This document shows, in pieces, positions 46,385 to 54,773 of a DNA stretch of 64,000 nt. A program made the position numbers and the translations under genes. The notes under the pieces were generated by a model. It did no database searches. It worked only from the letters and a program-made list of their open reading frames with translations, and was not told the DNA's origin. The number at the start of each line of letters is the position of its first letter. Within the stretch, counting starts at the first letter, position 1. The stretch is from Tenuifilum sp040752515 (GTDB lineage Bacteria > Bacteroidota > Bacteroidia > Bacteroidales > Tenuifilaceae), in the NCBI GenBank assembly GCA_040752515.1, contig JBFMGQ010000010.1:41902-105901 (forward strand), written 5' to 3'.

Positions 46385-46999
46385 ATGATGGCATTTAAGC
46401 TAAAATACCTGCTAAGCTGCATGGTTGCCCTGCTGGCATTGGTTAACCCGATACAAAAGGTATTTGTAATGACTACCCTGCAGGCGCAGCTTGATGAGGC
46501 CAAGACTCGGTTTATCGCCACTAAGGCTACTTTCACAGCTTTTATTACCTTGCTGTTCTTTCTTCTCTTAGGCGAATTGGTATTTAGCTATGTGTTTCAT
46601 GTTGAGCTGTATGCTTTTCAAATAACATCGGGAGTTGTCCTTTTTTATAATGGTATTAGCGGATTGCAAAAGGGCACCTTTATTCAAGTTGATTCTGGGG
46701 TAAATTTGAGGGATATTACAGCGGTTCCAATAGCTATTCCCATGATTGCAGGGCCCGCCACCATTACTGCGGCTGTTACCTTCCCTGCGCATTACGGACA
46801 CACTAACACCATTATATCAATGGCAGTTGCCTTGGGAGTTAATTACCTTTTCATGTATTATGCACGACCAATTGGCAACCTACTTAACCGATTCAATTTA
46901 ATGGGGCCTCTTGTGCGAATTTTTGGGCTTATTGTTGCTACCATTGGTGTACAGATGATGCTTAACGGGATTGCCTCATTTTGGAATTTTATGCAATAG
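46385..46999 (+). CDS. MarC family integral membrane protein
   Basis: 204 residues from ATG 46385 (46388 is also possible). Six hydrophobic segments and the family motifs ALVNPIQKVFVM in the first, FQITSGVVLFYNGISGLQ, VPIAIPMIAGPATITAAV and MGPLVRIFGLIVATIGVQMML. Members are uncharacterised inner-membrane proteins; the historic link to multiple antibiotic resistance has not held up. The upstream GTG at 46346 lies within the terminator and is rejected. Confidence 0.88.
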   Translation: MMAFKLKYLLSCMVALLALVNPIQKVFVMTTLQAQLDEAKTRFIATKATFTAFITLLFFLLLGELVFSYVFHVELYAFQITSGVVLFYNGISGLQKGTFIQVDSGVNLRDITAVPIAIPMIAGPATITAAVTFPAHYGHTNTIISMAVALGVNYLFMYYARPIGNLLNRFNLMGPLVRIFGLIVATIGVQMMLNGIASFWNFMQ

Positions 47000-47040
47000 A
47001 TAGAATAGCAGGTATAAGAATAACCATCCTTGGGTTTTAT

Positions 47041-47048
47041 TATATTTG
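47041..47048 (+). promoter_or_regulatory. -7 element of the acyltransferase operon
   Basis: TATATTTG matches TAnnTTTG and lies 19 bases before the GTG start. Confidence 0.5.
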
Positions 47049-47067
47049 CACTTAAATATATTACGAA

Positions 47068-47892
47068 GTGCAGCAAAACCTAATCGATATCGACAGGGTA
47101 ATCGCATCCAAAAGCCCTCGACTTCAAAGGGCGTTACCCCGCTTTATTATTCGGTACCTTAAGCGAATCATTCATCAGGACGAGATTAATGAGGTGCTTC
47201 AAAAGCATGGTGATAAGCAAGGAGTCGATTTTATTGACGAAGCGTTGAAGGTTATGCAGGTAACCTACTCCGTGAAGGGAATTGAGAACCTCAAACCCGA
47301 TGGGAGGTACCTGTTTGCATCGAACCACCCCCTTGGTGGCCTCGACGGGATGATTCTCATTCATCTTTTGGGTAAGCGTTACCCCGAAGTAAAATTCCCT
47401 GTGAACGACTTGCTAATGCATATCACTCAGTTGCATAACATTTTCATACCAATCAATAAGCATGGGTCACAAAGTTCCAAGAATGTTAAGCTCATGGATG
47501 CTACCTTTGCCTCCGATGCTCAGGTGCTTTACTTTCCGGCAGGTCTTTGTTCACGAAAACAGCATGGGAAAATCGAGGATTTAGAGTGGAAAAAGAGTTT
47601 CATAATTAAAGCAATTCAGCATAAGCGCGATGTGGTACCCGTTTTCTTTAGTGGTCGTAACTCCAATTTCTTTTATAATTTAGCAAAGCTAAGAACATTT
47701 TTAGGGATTAAAGCAAACATTGAGATGCTCTACCTGGTTAACGAAATGTTTAAGCAAAAAGGTAAAAGCATTACTGTAATAATTGGGGAGCCAATTCCCT
47801 ACACTACCTTTGATGGCTCTAAAACCCCCGCTGAATGGGCAAAATGGGTTAAATCGGTGGTTTACGAGTTAGGAAAACAAAGTAAATATTAA
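47068..47892 (+). CDS. PlsC-like acyltransferase, GlsA-type
   Basis: 274 residues starting at GTG 47068 (no upstream ATG). Seen: acyltransferase motif FASNHPLGGLDGMILIH, where the usual NHxxxxD appears as NHPLGGLD, then VLYFPAGLCSRKQ and a VPVFFSGRNSNFFYNLAKL segment. In Bacteroides thetaiotaomicron, glycine (serine-glycine) lipids are made by an N-acyltransferase (GlsB) and an O-acyltransferase (GlsA); this gene plus the next would be that pair, with this one adding the ester-linked fatty acid. The assignment to GlsA rests on motif and adjacency. Confidence 0.78.
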   Translation: MQQNLIDIDRVIASKSPRLQRALPRFIIRYLKRIIHQDEINEVLQKHGDKQGVDFIDEALKVMQVTYSVKGIENLKPDGRYLFASNHPLGGLDGMILIHLLGKRYPEVKFPVNDLLMHITQLHNIFIPINKHGSQSSKNVKLMDATFASDAQVLYFPAGLCSRKQHGKIEDLEWKKSFIIKAIQHKRDVVPVFFSGRNSNFFYNLAKLRTFLGIKANIEMLYLVNEMFKQKGKSITVIIGEPIPYTTFDGSKTPAEWAKWVKSVVYELGKQSKY

Positions 47893-47897
47893 TTGCC

Positions 47898-48866
47898 ATG
47901 AAACAAATCATTGAACCTGTTGACAGGGAGTTACTCCTCAAGGAGCTTACACCCGATAAGTTTGTAAGGCATACCAATAACGCAAACAATGAGCTCTACA
48001 TATTTACCGCTCACAATGCCCCTAACCTCATGCGCGAGGTTGGGCGGTTAAGGGAGCTTACTTTCAGGTCGGCAGGCGGTGGAACCGGCGAGGAGGTAGA
48101 TATCGATGAGTACGACACCTGTGATAATTGCTACAAGCAGCTTATTGTATGGGATCCTCACGAAAAAGAGATACTTGGTGGTTACCGCTTTCATAGCGTT
48201 GACCCCACCAAGGGCGAGGAGATAAATCTATCTACCAAGCACCTGTTTCACTTTTCCGACAAATTTATTCACGAGTACATGCCACAAATGATTGAGCTGG
48301 GCCGATCATTTGTCCAACCCAAATATCAATCCCTTTCCAGAAGCGGAAAGGGCTTATATGCTCTCGATAATCTTTGGGATGGACTTGGCGCACTCATTGT
48401 GTTAAACCCACATATCAAGTACTTTTTTGGGAAAGTAACCATGTATCGCACCTACAACGTTGAGGCACGTAACATGCTGCTTTACTTCTTTGAAAAGTAT
48501 TTCAAGGATACCGAAGGCTTGGTAACCCCAATTCACCCCATTGAGGTAAATGTTGATCGTCAAGCAATGGCTCAAATATTTACAGGGAAAAACTATGATG
48601 AGGATTATAAGATCCTATCAAAAAAAATTAGGGAATTCGGTGAGCGAATCCCGCCCCTTATCAACTCATACATGAATCTTAGCCCTTCCATGAAGGTGTT
48701 TGGAACTGTTATTAATCCATACTTTGGTGAGGTTGAGGAAACTGCCATTCTGATTACCATTCCCGATATATACCAGCACAAGGTGGAGCGGCATATAGCC
48801 AGCTTCATCAAGAAATTAAAGGACAAATACCACTTAAGCTTGAGGTGGGGGAAAGATTCAAAGTAA
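47898..48866 (+). CDS. GNAT/OlsB-type N-acyltransferase, GlsB-type
   Basis: 322 residues, 5 bases after the PlsC-like gene. Seen: LMREVGRLRELTFRSAGGGTGEEVDIDEYDTCDNCYKQLIVWD, the OlsB-like acetyltransferase core, EILGGYRFHSVDPTKGEE and MIELGRSFVQPKYQSLSRSGKGLYALDNLWDGLGAL. OlsB makes the amide-linked acyl group of ornithine lipid; the Bacteroidota counterpart GlsB does so for glycine lipid. A possible hemolysin-type label in annotations refers to the same family. Downstream a 34-base tandem repeat follows. Confidence 0.82.
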   Translation: MKQIIEPVDRELLLKELTPDKFVRHTNNANNELYIFTAHNAPNLMREVGRLRELTFRSAGGGTGEEVDIDEYDTCDNCYKQLIVWDPHEKEILGGYRFHSVDPTKGEEINLSTKHLFHFSDKFIHEYMPQMIELGRSFVQPKYQSLSRSGKGLYALDNLWDGLGALIVLNPHIKYFFGKVTMYRTYNVEARNMLLYFFEKYFKDTEGLVTPIHPIEVNVDRQAMAQIFTGKNYDEDYKILSKKIREFGERIPPLINSYMNLSPSMKVFGTVINPYFGEVEETAILITIPDIYQHKVERHIASFIKKLKDKYHLSLRWGKDSK

Positions 48867-48881
48867 GTCCAAGAATATTGC

Positions 48882-48960
48882 CCTTTAATCTTTCAAAACG
48901 GGACAGGCTCTTTATCCTTTATTCCCGCTTTACGGGACAGGCTCATTAACCTTTAACCTT
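48882..48960. repeat. 34-base imperfect tandem repeat (about 2.3 copies)
   Basis: CCTTTA occurs at 48882, 48916 and 48950, exactly 34 bases apart, and ACGGGACAGGCTC is repeated at 48898-48910 and 48932-48944. The second copy also has a TCCCG/CGGGA hairpin. Non-coding, between the glsB-like gene and purF stop. Confidence 0.85.
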
Positions 48961-48962
48961 TA

Positions 48963-50861
48963 TCAATACGCTCTTTGATTTCGCCCCTCAATAAAGTTGA
49001 TAAATGAATTATTTACAACCCTATTACCGCCGGGTGTGGGATAGTCGCCAGTAAAGTACCAGTCGCCTTGGTCATTAGGGCATGCTTTATGGAGATTCTC
49101 AATCGACTGGTAAACAATTTTTACTTTAGCCTTTACATCCTTGGGCGTTAGAAGTTGAGCAATTTTATCGGAAATCTGATCATCGGTAAAGGGGCGATAA
49201 ATTTCTTTCACGTAATTGATAATTTGCTCCTTGGGTAAATTTTGCTGCTCCTTACACTTGCGGTAAACGCTGTTTATTATGTTCTCCTGGCCGGTTTCCT
49301 TTAGTAGCTCAATAGCGGCACGGAAAGCAACAAAATCGGCCAGTTTGGCCATGTCGATACCATAACAGTCAGGGTATCGGATTTGTGGCGACGATGACAC
49401 AACGATTATACTGGCAGGATTAAGTCTATCAAGTATTTTTAGGATACTTTCGCGTAGGGTTGTTCCACGAACAATGGAGTCGTCGATAACAACAAGGTTG
49501 TCAACACCGGGGCGGATGGTTCCGTAGGTGATATCGTAAACGTGCCCCACCAAATCCTCGCGCCCTTTATCTTGTGCAATAAAGGTTCGGAGTTTAACAT
49601 CCTTAACGGCAATCTTTTCAACCCTCAGGCGTGTTGATATAATTTCGTCGATATCCTTTTCGGTGAGGTTTGCTCCTTTCTCCAGTATTCTTCGTTTCTT
49701 TTCAATTTTAATGTAATCCTCAATACCTTTCACCATACCCAGAAATGCTGTTTCGGCAGTATTGGGAATGTAAGAGAAAACAGTGTTTTCATGGTCGTAG
49801 TTTATGGCCTTAAGTATTGCAGGCGTTAAAAGTTCGCCCAGCCGTTTGCGTTCCTGGTATATATCCCTATCGGTGCCACGTGAAAAGTAAATTCGCTCAA
49901 ACGAGCATGATTTTCGGGTTTGGGGTATCCTAATCTCTTCGTGCATTATTGCACCATTCCGCTTTATGATAAGCGCGTAACCAGGCTTTATTTCCTGAAC
50001 CTGATCGGTTGTGATATTGAGTACAGTTTGGATAACCGGTCGTTCCGATGCTACCACGGCAATTTCGTCGTTGGCATAGAAGAAAGCAGGGCGAATGCCC
50101 CAAGGGTCACGAACTACAAAGGCATCGCCATGACCTATTAGTCCAGCCATAGCATACCCTCCATCGAAATCCTTTGTTGATGCCTGAAGAATTTTTGCCA
50201 CATTGATATTTTCTGCAATCAACCTACTTATCTCGATATTGGGATGCCCTTCGTTTTTATACTGTCGGAATAGCTGCTGGTTTTCCTCGTCGAGGAAATG
50301 ACCGATTTTTTCGAGCACGGTAACCGTGTCGGAGTAATCGCGGGGGTGTTGCCCTAAATCGACAAGCTTTTTGAAAAGCTCATCCACGTTAGTCATGTTG
50401 AAGTTGCCGGCCAAAACAAGTGTACGCGATTTCCAGTTGTTGTCGCGCATCACCGGGTGGACGTAATCAATTGAGTTATTCCCAAAAGTACCATATCGGA
50501 GGTGACCCAAAAAAAGTTCACCGGCAAAGGGAATGTTCTCCTTGGCAAAAACGGGGTCGTTTAAAAGTTCAGGTTTTGATGAATACTTATTGATACCCCT
50601 GTTTACGGCATCAAATATGTCCTTTATGGGAGTAGAAGAGTTTGAGCGCTCCCTATCGATATACTTTTTGCCCGGGGCCAGATCGAATTTAATGGTGGTT
50701 AATCCGGCACCATCCTGACCACGGTTGTGTTGCTTTTCCATTAACAGGTAAAGCTTGTGAAGGCCATAGCGCCAAGTGCCATACTTCAGCTGGTAGTATT
50801 CTAGTGGCTTAAGTAATCTAATCAGGGCAATTCCGCATTCGTGTTTAATCTGCTCGCTCAT
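48963..50861 (-). CDS. purF: Amidophosphoribosyltransferase, long Bacteroidota type
   Basis: Commits PRPP to purine synthesis using glutamine. 632 residues from the ATG at 50861, longer than the usual 470-520. Seen: the N-terminal nucleophile Cys9 after an 8-residue propeptide (SEQIKHEC, then GIALIRLL), the insertion-bearing glutamine domain (GELFLGHLRYGTFG) and PRPP-binding LVVIDDSIVRGTTL at about residue 460, then an extended C-terminal tail (about 500-632). The tail is the extra part; its role is unknown. Upstream neighbours transketolase and SPOR are on the same strand. Confidence 0.92.
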   Translation of the reverse strand: MSEQIKHECGIALIRLLKPLEYYQLKYGTWRYGLHKLYLLMEKQHNRGQDGAGLTTIKFDLAPGKKYIDRERSNSSTPIKDIFDAVNRGINKYSSKPELLNDPVFAKENIPFAGELFLGHLRYGTFGNNSIDYVHPVMRDNNWKSRTLVLAGNFNMTNVDELFKKLVDLGQHPRDYSDTVTVLEKIGHFLDEENQQLFRQYKNEGHPNIEISRLIAENINVAKILQASTKDFDGGYAMAGLIGHGDAFVVRDPWGIRPAFFYANDEIAVVASERPVIQTVLNITTDQVQEIKPGYALIIKRNGAIMHEEIRIPQTRKSCSFERIYFSRGTDRDIYQERKRLGELLTPAILKAINYDHENTVFSYIPNTAETAFLGMVKGIEDYIKIEKKRRILEKGANLTEKDIDEIISTRLRVEKIAVKDVKLRTFIAQDKGREDLVGHVYDITYGTIRPGVDNLVVIDDSIVRGTTLRESILKILDRLNPASIIVVSSSPQIRYPDCYGIDMAKLADFVAFRAAIELLKETGQENIINSVYRKCKEQQNLPKEQIINYVKEIYRPFTDDQISDKIAQLLTPKDVKAKVKIVYQSIENLHKACPNDQGDWYFTGDYPTPGGNRVVNNSFINFIEGRNQRAY

Positions 50862-50913
50862 ATCTTCCAAAATTATTGAATTAAAAAAAGGTAGATAAAA
50901 TCCACCCCAATGG

Positions 50914-51876
50914 TTATCGTTTAAATCGGTTTACAACCTGAAATACCCGTTGGGCTATTGCATCGGCATTAAGGCCATACTTCTGTAACAGCTCTGCAGG
51001 AGTGCCCGATTCACCAAAACAATCGGGCATACCAATGATCTTCATGGGAACGGGGTATTCCTGCGAAAGCACTTCGGCTACTGCACTGCCAAGCCCACCA
51101 TGAACCTGATGTTCCTCAACCGTTACTACAAGTCCGGTTATCTGAGCAATATGAATAAGCAAGGTTTTATCCAGTGGTTTTATAGTGTGTATGTTCACCA
51201 CCATTGCGTTAATACCTTGGAGTGCAAGTGCCCTTGATGCCATTAGTGCTTCCCAAACCATGTGGCCTGTGGCAACAATTGCAACATCGGTGCCATCTTT
51301 CAGGATCTCGCCCTTCCCAACCTCAAAGGGCCGATTGGGTTTAGTAAAATTAGGCACGGGTTCGCGACCAAATCGGATATACACGGGCCCGTTAACCTGT
51401 TCTATGGCAGCCAATGTGGCAGCTTTAGCCTGGTTTGCATCGGCAGGGGAAATGAGTGTGATATTGGGCAGTGAACTAATTACGGCAATATCTTCAAGGG
51501 CTTGGTGTGTTGCTCCATCGGGCCCAACAGAAATACCGGCATGTGCACCGCCTATTATCACCTTGGCATTGTTGTAGCAAATTGAAATTCTAATCTGGTC
51601 GGCAGCACGGAATGCTGCAAAAACTCCGTATGTGGAAAAAACTGGTATCTTACTGCTCAAGGCCATTCCTGCAGCAACAGCAGCAATATTTTGCTCGGCA
51701 ATGCCAAAGGAGAAGAATCTATCGGGGTAGCGCTCAGCAAAGAGATTTAATCCAACCGATGAAGTGATATCGGCTCCAAGCACCACCAGGTTAGGGTAAA
51801 GCCCTCCGGCTTCGGCAATTCCCTCGCCAAATCCCAAGCGTGTTGCCTTATCACCTTTGTTAGCAAAATCATCCAT
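50914..51876 (-). CDS. Transketolase, C-terminal subunit
   Basis: Second half of a split transketolase: pyrimidine-binding and C-terminal domains. 320 residues. Seen: TRLGFGEGIAEAGGL, LVVLGADITSSVGLN, FFSFGIAEQNIAAVAAGMAL (with the catalytic Glu of the PYR domain), and VVTVEEHQVHGGLGSAVAEV. Its start overlaps the end of the N-terminal subunit gene by 8 bases, so the two are translationally coupled and will form one enzyme of the pentose phosphate pathway. Confidence 0.93.
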   Translation of the reverse strand: MDDFANKGDKATRLGFGEGIAEAGGLYPNLVVLGADITSSVGLNLFAERYPDRFFSFGIAEQNIAAVAAGMALSSKIPVFSTYGVFAAFRAADQIRISICYNNAKVIIGGAHAGISVGPDGATHQALEDIAVISSLPNITLISPADANQAKAATLAAIEQVNGPVYIRFGREPVPNFTKPNRPFEVGKGEILKDGTDVAIVATGHMVWEALMASRALALQGINAMVVNIHTIKPLDKTLLIHIAQITGLVVTVEEHQVHGGLGSAVAEVLSQEYPVPMKIIGMPDCFGESGTPAELLQKYGLNADAIAQRVFQVVNRFKR

Positions 51877-52717
51877 GGATTAATTCGCTGTAATGGTTTT
51901 CCAGTTCCTCCAAAAATATCTTAGCCTCTTTTGAGTTGGGGGCTTTACCATGCCAACGGTAATCGCCTTGTATGCTTTTTACACCAAATCCCATTTGTGT
52001 TTTGGCAATAATAACCTTAGGTTTGCCTGTAATTTTTTTGGTTTTGTTAAAAATATCTACCAGTTCAGCAATACTGTTACCGTTACATTCAAATACCTGC
52101 CATCCAAAAGCCTCCCATTTTAGGTTTAAGGGTTCAAGTTCCATAACGTTATGGGTATAGCCATCAATCTGGCAGAAATTTCTATCTACAATGGCAGTAA
52201 GGTTATCGAGTTTATAATGAGCGGCACTCATAGCAGCTTCCCAAATGGAGCCTTCCTGAAGTTCTCCATCGCCATGAATCGAGAAAACACGCCAATGCGC
52301 ATTATCGATTTTTGCGCTGAGAGCCATGCCTACAGCAACCGATAAACCCTGACCCAACGACCCTGCGGAAAGTTCAATTCCTGGTAAACCATGGTCTCGA
52401 CCGGGGTGTCCTTGCAATCTTGAACCTAACTTGCGGAGGGTTAAAAGTTCCTCATGAGGGAAGTATCCCGCATGGGCAAGCGTTGCATACAAAACAGGAG
52501 CAACATGGCCTATGGAAAGTATTAGTCTGTCACGGTTAGGGTGGGTGGGTTGCTGCGGGTAATGGTTAAGCGTGTTAAAGTATAAAACGGTAAAAATATC
52601 GGCAAGGCCCAACGAACCTCCCAGGTGTCCCGATCCGGCAGCCATCAGGCTTCGAATTACATCCTGGCGGATTGAGTGCGAAGTCTTTAGTAGTTGCCGG
52701 ATTGTTGGTGTTGCCAT
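51869..52717 (-). CDS. Transketolase, N-terminal subunit
   Basis: Thiamine-diphosphate-binding half, 282 residues. Seen: AAGSGHLGGSLGLADIFTVLYF, RDRLILSIGHVAPVLYATLA, GSLGQGLSVAVGMAL and the ThDP site HGDGELQEGSIWEAAMSAAHYKLDNLTAIVDRN (GDG-x(20s)-N). Split transketolases occur in Bacteroidota, Firmicutes and archaea. One base after the SPOR gene's stop, so the three plus purF appear cotranscribed. Confidence 0.94.
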   Translation of the reverse strand: MATPTIRQLLKTSHSIRQDVIRSLMAAGSGHLGGSLGLADIFTVLYFNTLNHYPQQPTHPNRDRLILSIGHVAPVLYATLAHAGYFPHEELLTLRKLGSRLQGHPGRDHGLPGIELSAGSLGQGLSVAVGMALSAKIDNAHWRVFSIHGDGELQEGSIWEAAMSAAHYKLDNLTAIVDRNFCQIDGYTHNVMELEPLNLKWEAFGWQVFECNGNSIAELVDIFNKTKKITGKPKVIIAKTQMGFGVKSIQGDYRWHGKAPNSKEAKIFLEELENHYSELIHG

Positions 52718-52718
52718 A

Positions 52719-53180
52719 TTAGTTTAAGGGTGGGAAATTTATGCGTTCAGCAATAATAAAGGCTTTGGGGTAGTCGTTGATGATCTGGTTGTAAAACTTA
52801 ATGGCTTCCTCACGTGAACGGTAATCGCCTACTGAAATTTTCCAGTAGGGGTTTTGGTAATTCTGGTAAACAGGTATTCCAGGATATTTTTCCATGAAAG
52901 CTTGCATTACATCTTCGGAATTTTTACGGGCAAACTGTCCAAGTTCAAAAAAAATTCGAATTCTGTAGCCGTCCATCCCCGGCGATTTGGCATTGTGAAG
53001 GTAACGTATGCTATGCAGTTGGGTAATAGCCTCGCTTTGCCGGATAGTAATGTTGCCCTGGCCGGGAACATTCTTTTGGAGTTCGTTTACAATAGGTAGG
53101 TGTGTTGCACCATTTGAGTTTTGGGCAAAAGCACCAAAATTTAAAGTAATCAGCGCTGTTATTAGGAAAATTTTCCTCAT
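52719..53180 (-). CDS. SPOR-domain protein, secreted
   Basis: 153 residues with a signal peptide (FLITALITLNFGAFAQ) and a C-terminal SPOR-like repeat: YRIRIFFELGQFARKNSEDVMQAFMEKYPG and ISVGDYRSREEAIKFYNQIINDYPKAFIIAERI. SPOR domains bind glycan strands lacking stem peptides at division sites. First gene of the minus-strand unit with transketolase and purF, an arrangement that is odd for its function and may reflect local genomic habit only. Confidence 0.85.
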   Translation of the reverse strand: MRKIFLITALITLNFGAFAQNSNGATHLPIVNELQKNVPGQGNITIRQSEAITQLHSIRYLHNAKSPGMDGYRIRIFFELGQFARKNSEDVMQAFMEKYPGIPVYQNYQNPYWKISVGDYRSREEAIKFYNQIINDYPKAFIIAERINFPPLN

Positions 53181-53199
53181 AAAGAGTATAATTTCGTTA

Positions 53200-53207
53200 C
53201 AAAAATA
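53200..53207 (-). promoter_or_regulatory. -7 element of the SPOR-transketolase-purF unit
   Basis: Minus-strand TATTTTTG (complement of 53200-53207), 20 bases before the ATG at 53180. Confidence 0.45.
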
Positions 53208-53219
53208 GCAAAAATTTAT

Positions 53220-53738
53220 CTATGGCATTAGAGCAGGTTGAACCGAAAGAGTGTCGGTAATAACAAATTTTTTTTGAAGTGAATTGGCCAACTGGCTTAA
53301 TGGTTGCCTGGGGATGTTTATTTTTTTTACAACAGGAAATTTGCCACCTTTGATATAGCCTTCCACCTCTATTACGTTGATTAGATTTTTACCTTCGCCT
53401 ATAAGCTTAAATGCATCGGCAGGTGTGCGAAGCACTATTTCAAGCGGGAGTTCATAATCCTTTCGGGTTTTGCCATCAATCTTAATTTTATGGCTAATAC
53501 GTAACTTCCCAAGTTCTCTGTTATTTAACCATGCTTTAAAGCGGATGTCTTTTATTACAAGGGGTTTCCGGTTAGGGTTTTCAACATCAAGGGTTAGGTT
53601 TAGGAATATTACACCATCCTTCATCCCTCGAAACTTATACTCTTTTACGTTATGAATATTTAAATCGCTGTATTTACCGCAACCCGTGAATACAAGTATT
53701 AAAAGAAGGGGTAATAAACTTATTGAGAATCGTTTCAT
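53220..53738 (-). CDS. LEA14-like lipoprotein
   Basis: 172 residues from ATG 53738 (the frame runs to 53867, but the later ATG starts a standard lipoprotein signal, LLPLLLILVFTGC with Cys20). Seen: NPNRKPLVIKDIRFKAWLNNRELGKLRISHKIKIDGKTRKDYELPLEIVL, the LEA type 2/NDR1-like strand pattern found in envelope or desiccation proteins. Function unknown. Its -7 element TACCTTTG is at 53787-53794. Confidence 0.78.
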   Translation of the reverse strand: MKRFSISLLPLLLILVFTGCGKYSDLNIHNVKEYKFRGMKDGVIFLNLTLDVENPNRKPLVIKDIRFKAWLNNRELGKLRISHKIKIDGKTRKDYELPLEIVLRTPADAFKLIGEGKNLINVIEVEGYIKGGKFPVVKKINIPRQPLSQLANSLQKKFVITDTLSVQPALMP

Positions 53739-53786
53739 GCTTAATGTTTTTATTAAAAGGTAAGAGCAAATGTTATACCATACCGA

Positions 53787-53794
53787 CAAAGGTA
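53787..53794 (-). promoter_or_regulatory. -7 element of the LEA14-like gene
   Basis: Minus-strand TACCTTTG (complement of 53787-53794), full match, about 49 bases before the chosen start, which supports the shorter frame. Confidence 0.55.
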
Positions 53795-53830
53795 ATAAGT
53801 TTGAATAGTGTGAGGATATATAAAGCGTTA

Positions 53831-53861
53831 AAATAAAAAAACTCCCCTGCATTAGGGGAGT
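53831..53861 (-). terminator. Terminator of yebC
   Basis: On minus ACTCCCCT-AATGC-AGGGGAGT (complement of 53841-53861) followed by a T-run. Confidence 0.9.
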
Positions 53862-53881
53862 GTGCATACTATAAAGTCTAT

Positions 53882-54628
53882 TTAATCGTTTTCCATGGCA
53901 GCCATTACCTCGTCAGTAAGCTCAAGGTTATGGTAGACCTGCTGAACATCCTCATTATCCTCGAGTTCCTCAACAAGTTTGAGAAATTTCATGGCAGTAT
54001 CCTTATCAACCGATTTGTAATCGTTAGGAATACGCTGGAGGCTGGCATTTTCCACCTCGATATTTAGCTCTTCGAGTTTTTTATTCATCCTACCAAAATC
54101 TTCCATTTCGGTAGTAATCACATAGAAATCGCCATTATCCTCAATGTTTTGAGCACCGGCATCAATAAGGTCGAGCTCTACCTCCTCAAGGTTGATTTTA
54201 TCCTTTGCAATGGTAAAGATCCCTTTTCGGCTAAAGAGGAACGACAGGGAACCATTAGTTCCGAGGTTGCCACCTTTTTTGGTGAGGGTTGAACGCACCG
54301 CACTAATGGTTCGGTTGTTATTATCGGTAAGGCACTCAATAAAAATAGCAATTCCTCCTGGGCCATAACCTTCAAAGGTGAGTTCCTGAAGATTTTCGGG
54401 ATCTTTCTCGGCCTTTGAAATAGCCCTGAGAATATTCTCTTTAGGCATGTTGACACCTTTGGCGTTATTTATGGCAAGCCTAAGCCTTGGATTACCTTCA
54501 GGATCAGCTCCTCCCTCTTTTACTGCAACCGATATTTCCTTTATTATTCTAGAAAATTCTTTTGAACGCTTGGCATCAAGTGCACCTTTCTTGCGTTTAA
54601 TGGTTGACCATTTATTATGTCCACTCAT
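53882..54628 (-). CDS. YebC/PmpR family DNA-binding regulator
   Basis: 248 residues from ATG 54628 (longer frame to 54658 is rejected because MSGHNKW is the conserved family start). Seen: SGHNKWSTIKRKKGALDAKRSKEFSRIIKEI, PRLRLAINNAKGVNMPKENI, YGPGGIAIFIECLTDNNNRT and a three-domain layout with acidic C-terminus. Members act as transcription factors and as ribosome-associated translation activators (TACO1-like). Own promoter and terminator. Confidence 0.94.
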   Translation of the reverse strand: MSGHNKWSTIKRKKGALDAKRSKEFSRIIKEISVAVKEGGADPEGNPRLRLAINNAKGVNMPKENILRAISKAEKDPENLQELTFEGYGPGGIAIFIECLTDNNNRTISAVRSTLTKKGGNLGTNGSLSFLFSRKGIFTIAKDKINLEEVELDLIDAGAQNIEDNGDFYVITTEMEDFGRMNKKLEELNIEVENASLQRIPNDYKSVDKDTAMKFLKLVEELEDNEDVQQVYHNLELTDEVMAAMEND

Positions 54629-54655
54629 AGTTGTAGTTTTTACTCTTGTAAAGTG

Positions 54656-54685
54656 CAAAGTTAACTACAAACTTGGGCATAGCAA
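54656..54685 (-). promoter_or_regulatory. Promoter of yebC
   Basis: Minus-strand TAACTTTG (complement of 54656-54663) with TTG (complement of 54683-54685) 19 bases upstream. Strong match. Confidence 0.65.
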
Positions 54686-54748
54686 AATAATTAGCCTTTA
54701 TTGATTTGTATCATTTTAACCATCACACCCGAAATATTCATAAATTCT

Positions 54749-54756
54749 TAACTTTG
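54749..54756 (+). promoter_or_regulatory. -7 element of miaB
   Basis: TAACTTTG, full match, 17 bases before the ATG; same octamer as the divergent yebC promoter. Confidence 0.55.
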
Positions 54757-54773
54757 CAAAAAATATTATTCCG

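Noticed and set aside
53739..53867. N-terminal extension of the LEA14-like lipoprotein
   Set aside because: It would precede the lipoprotein signal and overlaps the promoter octamer at 53787-53794.
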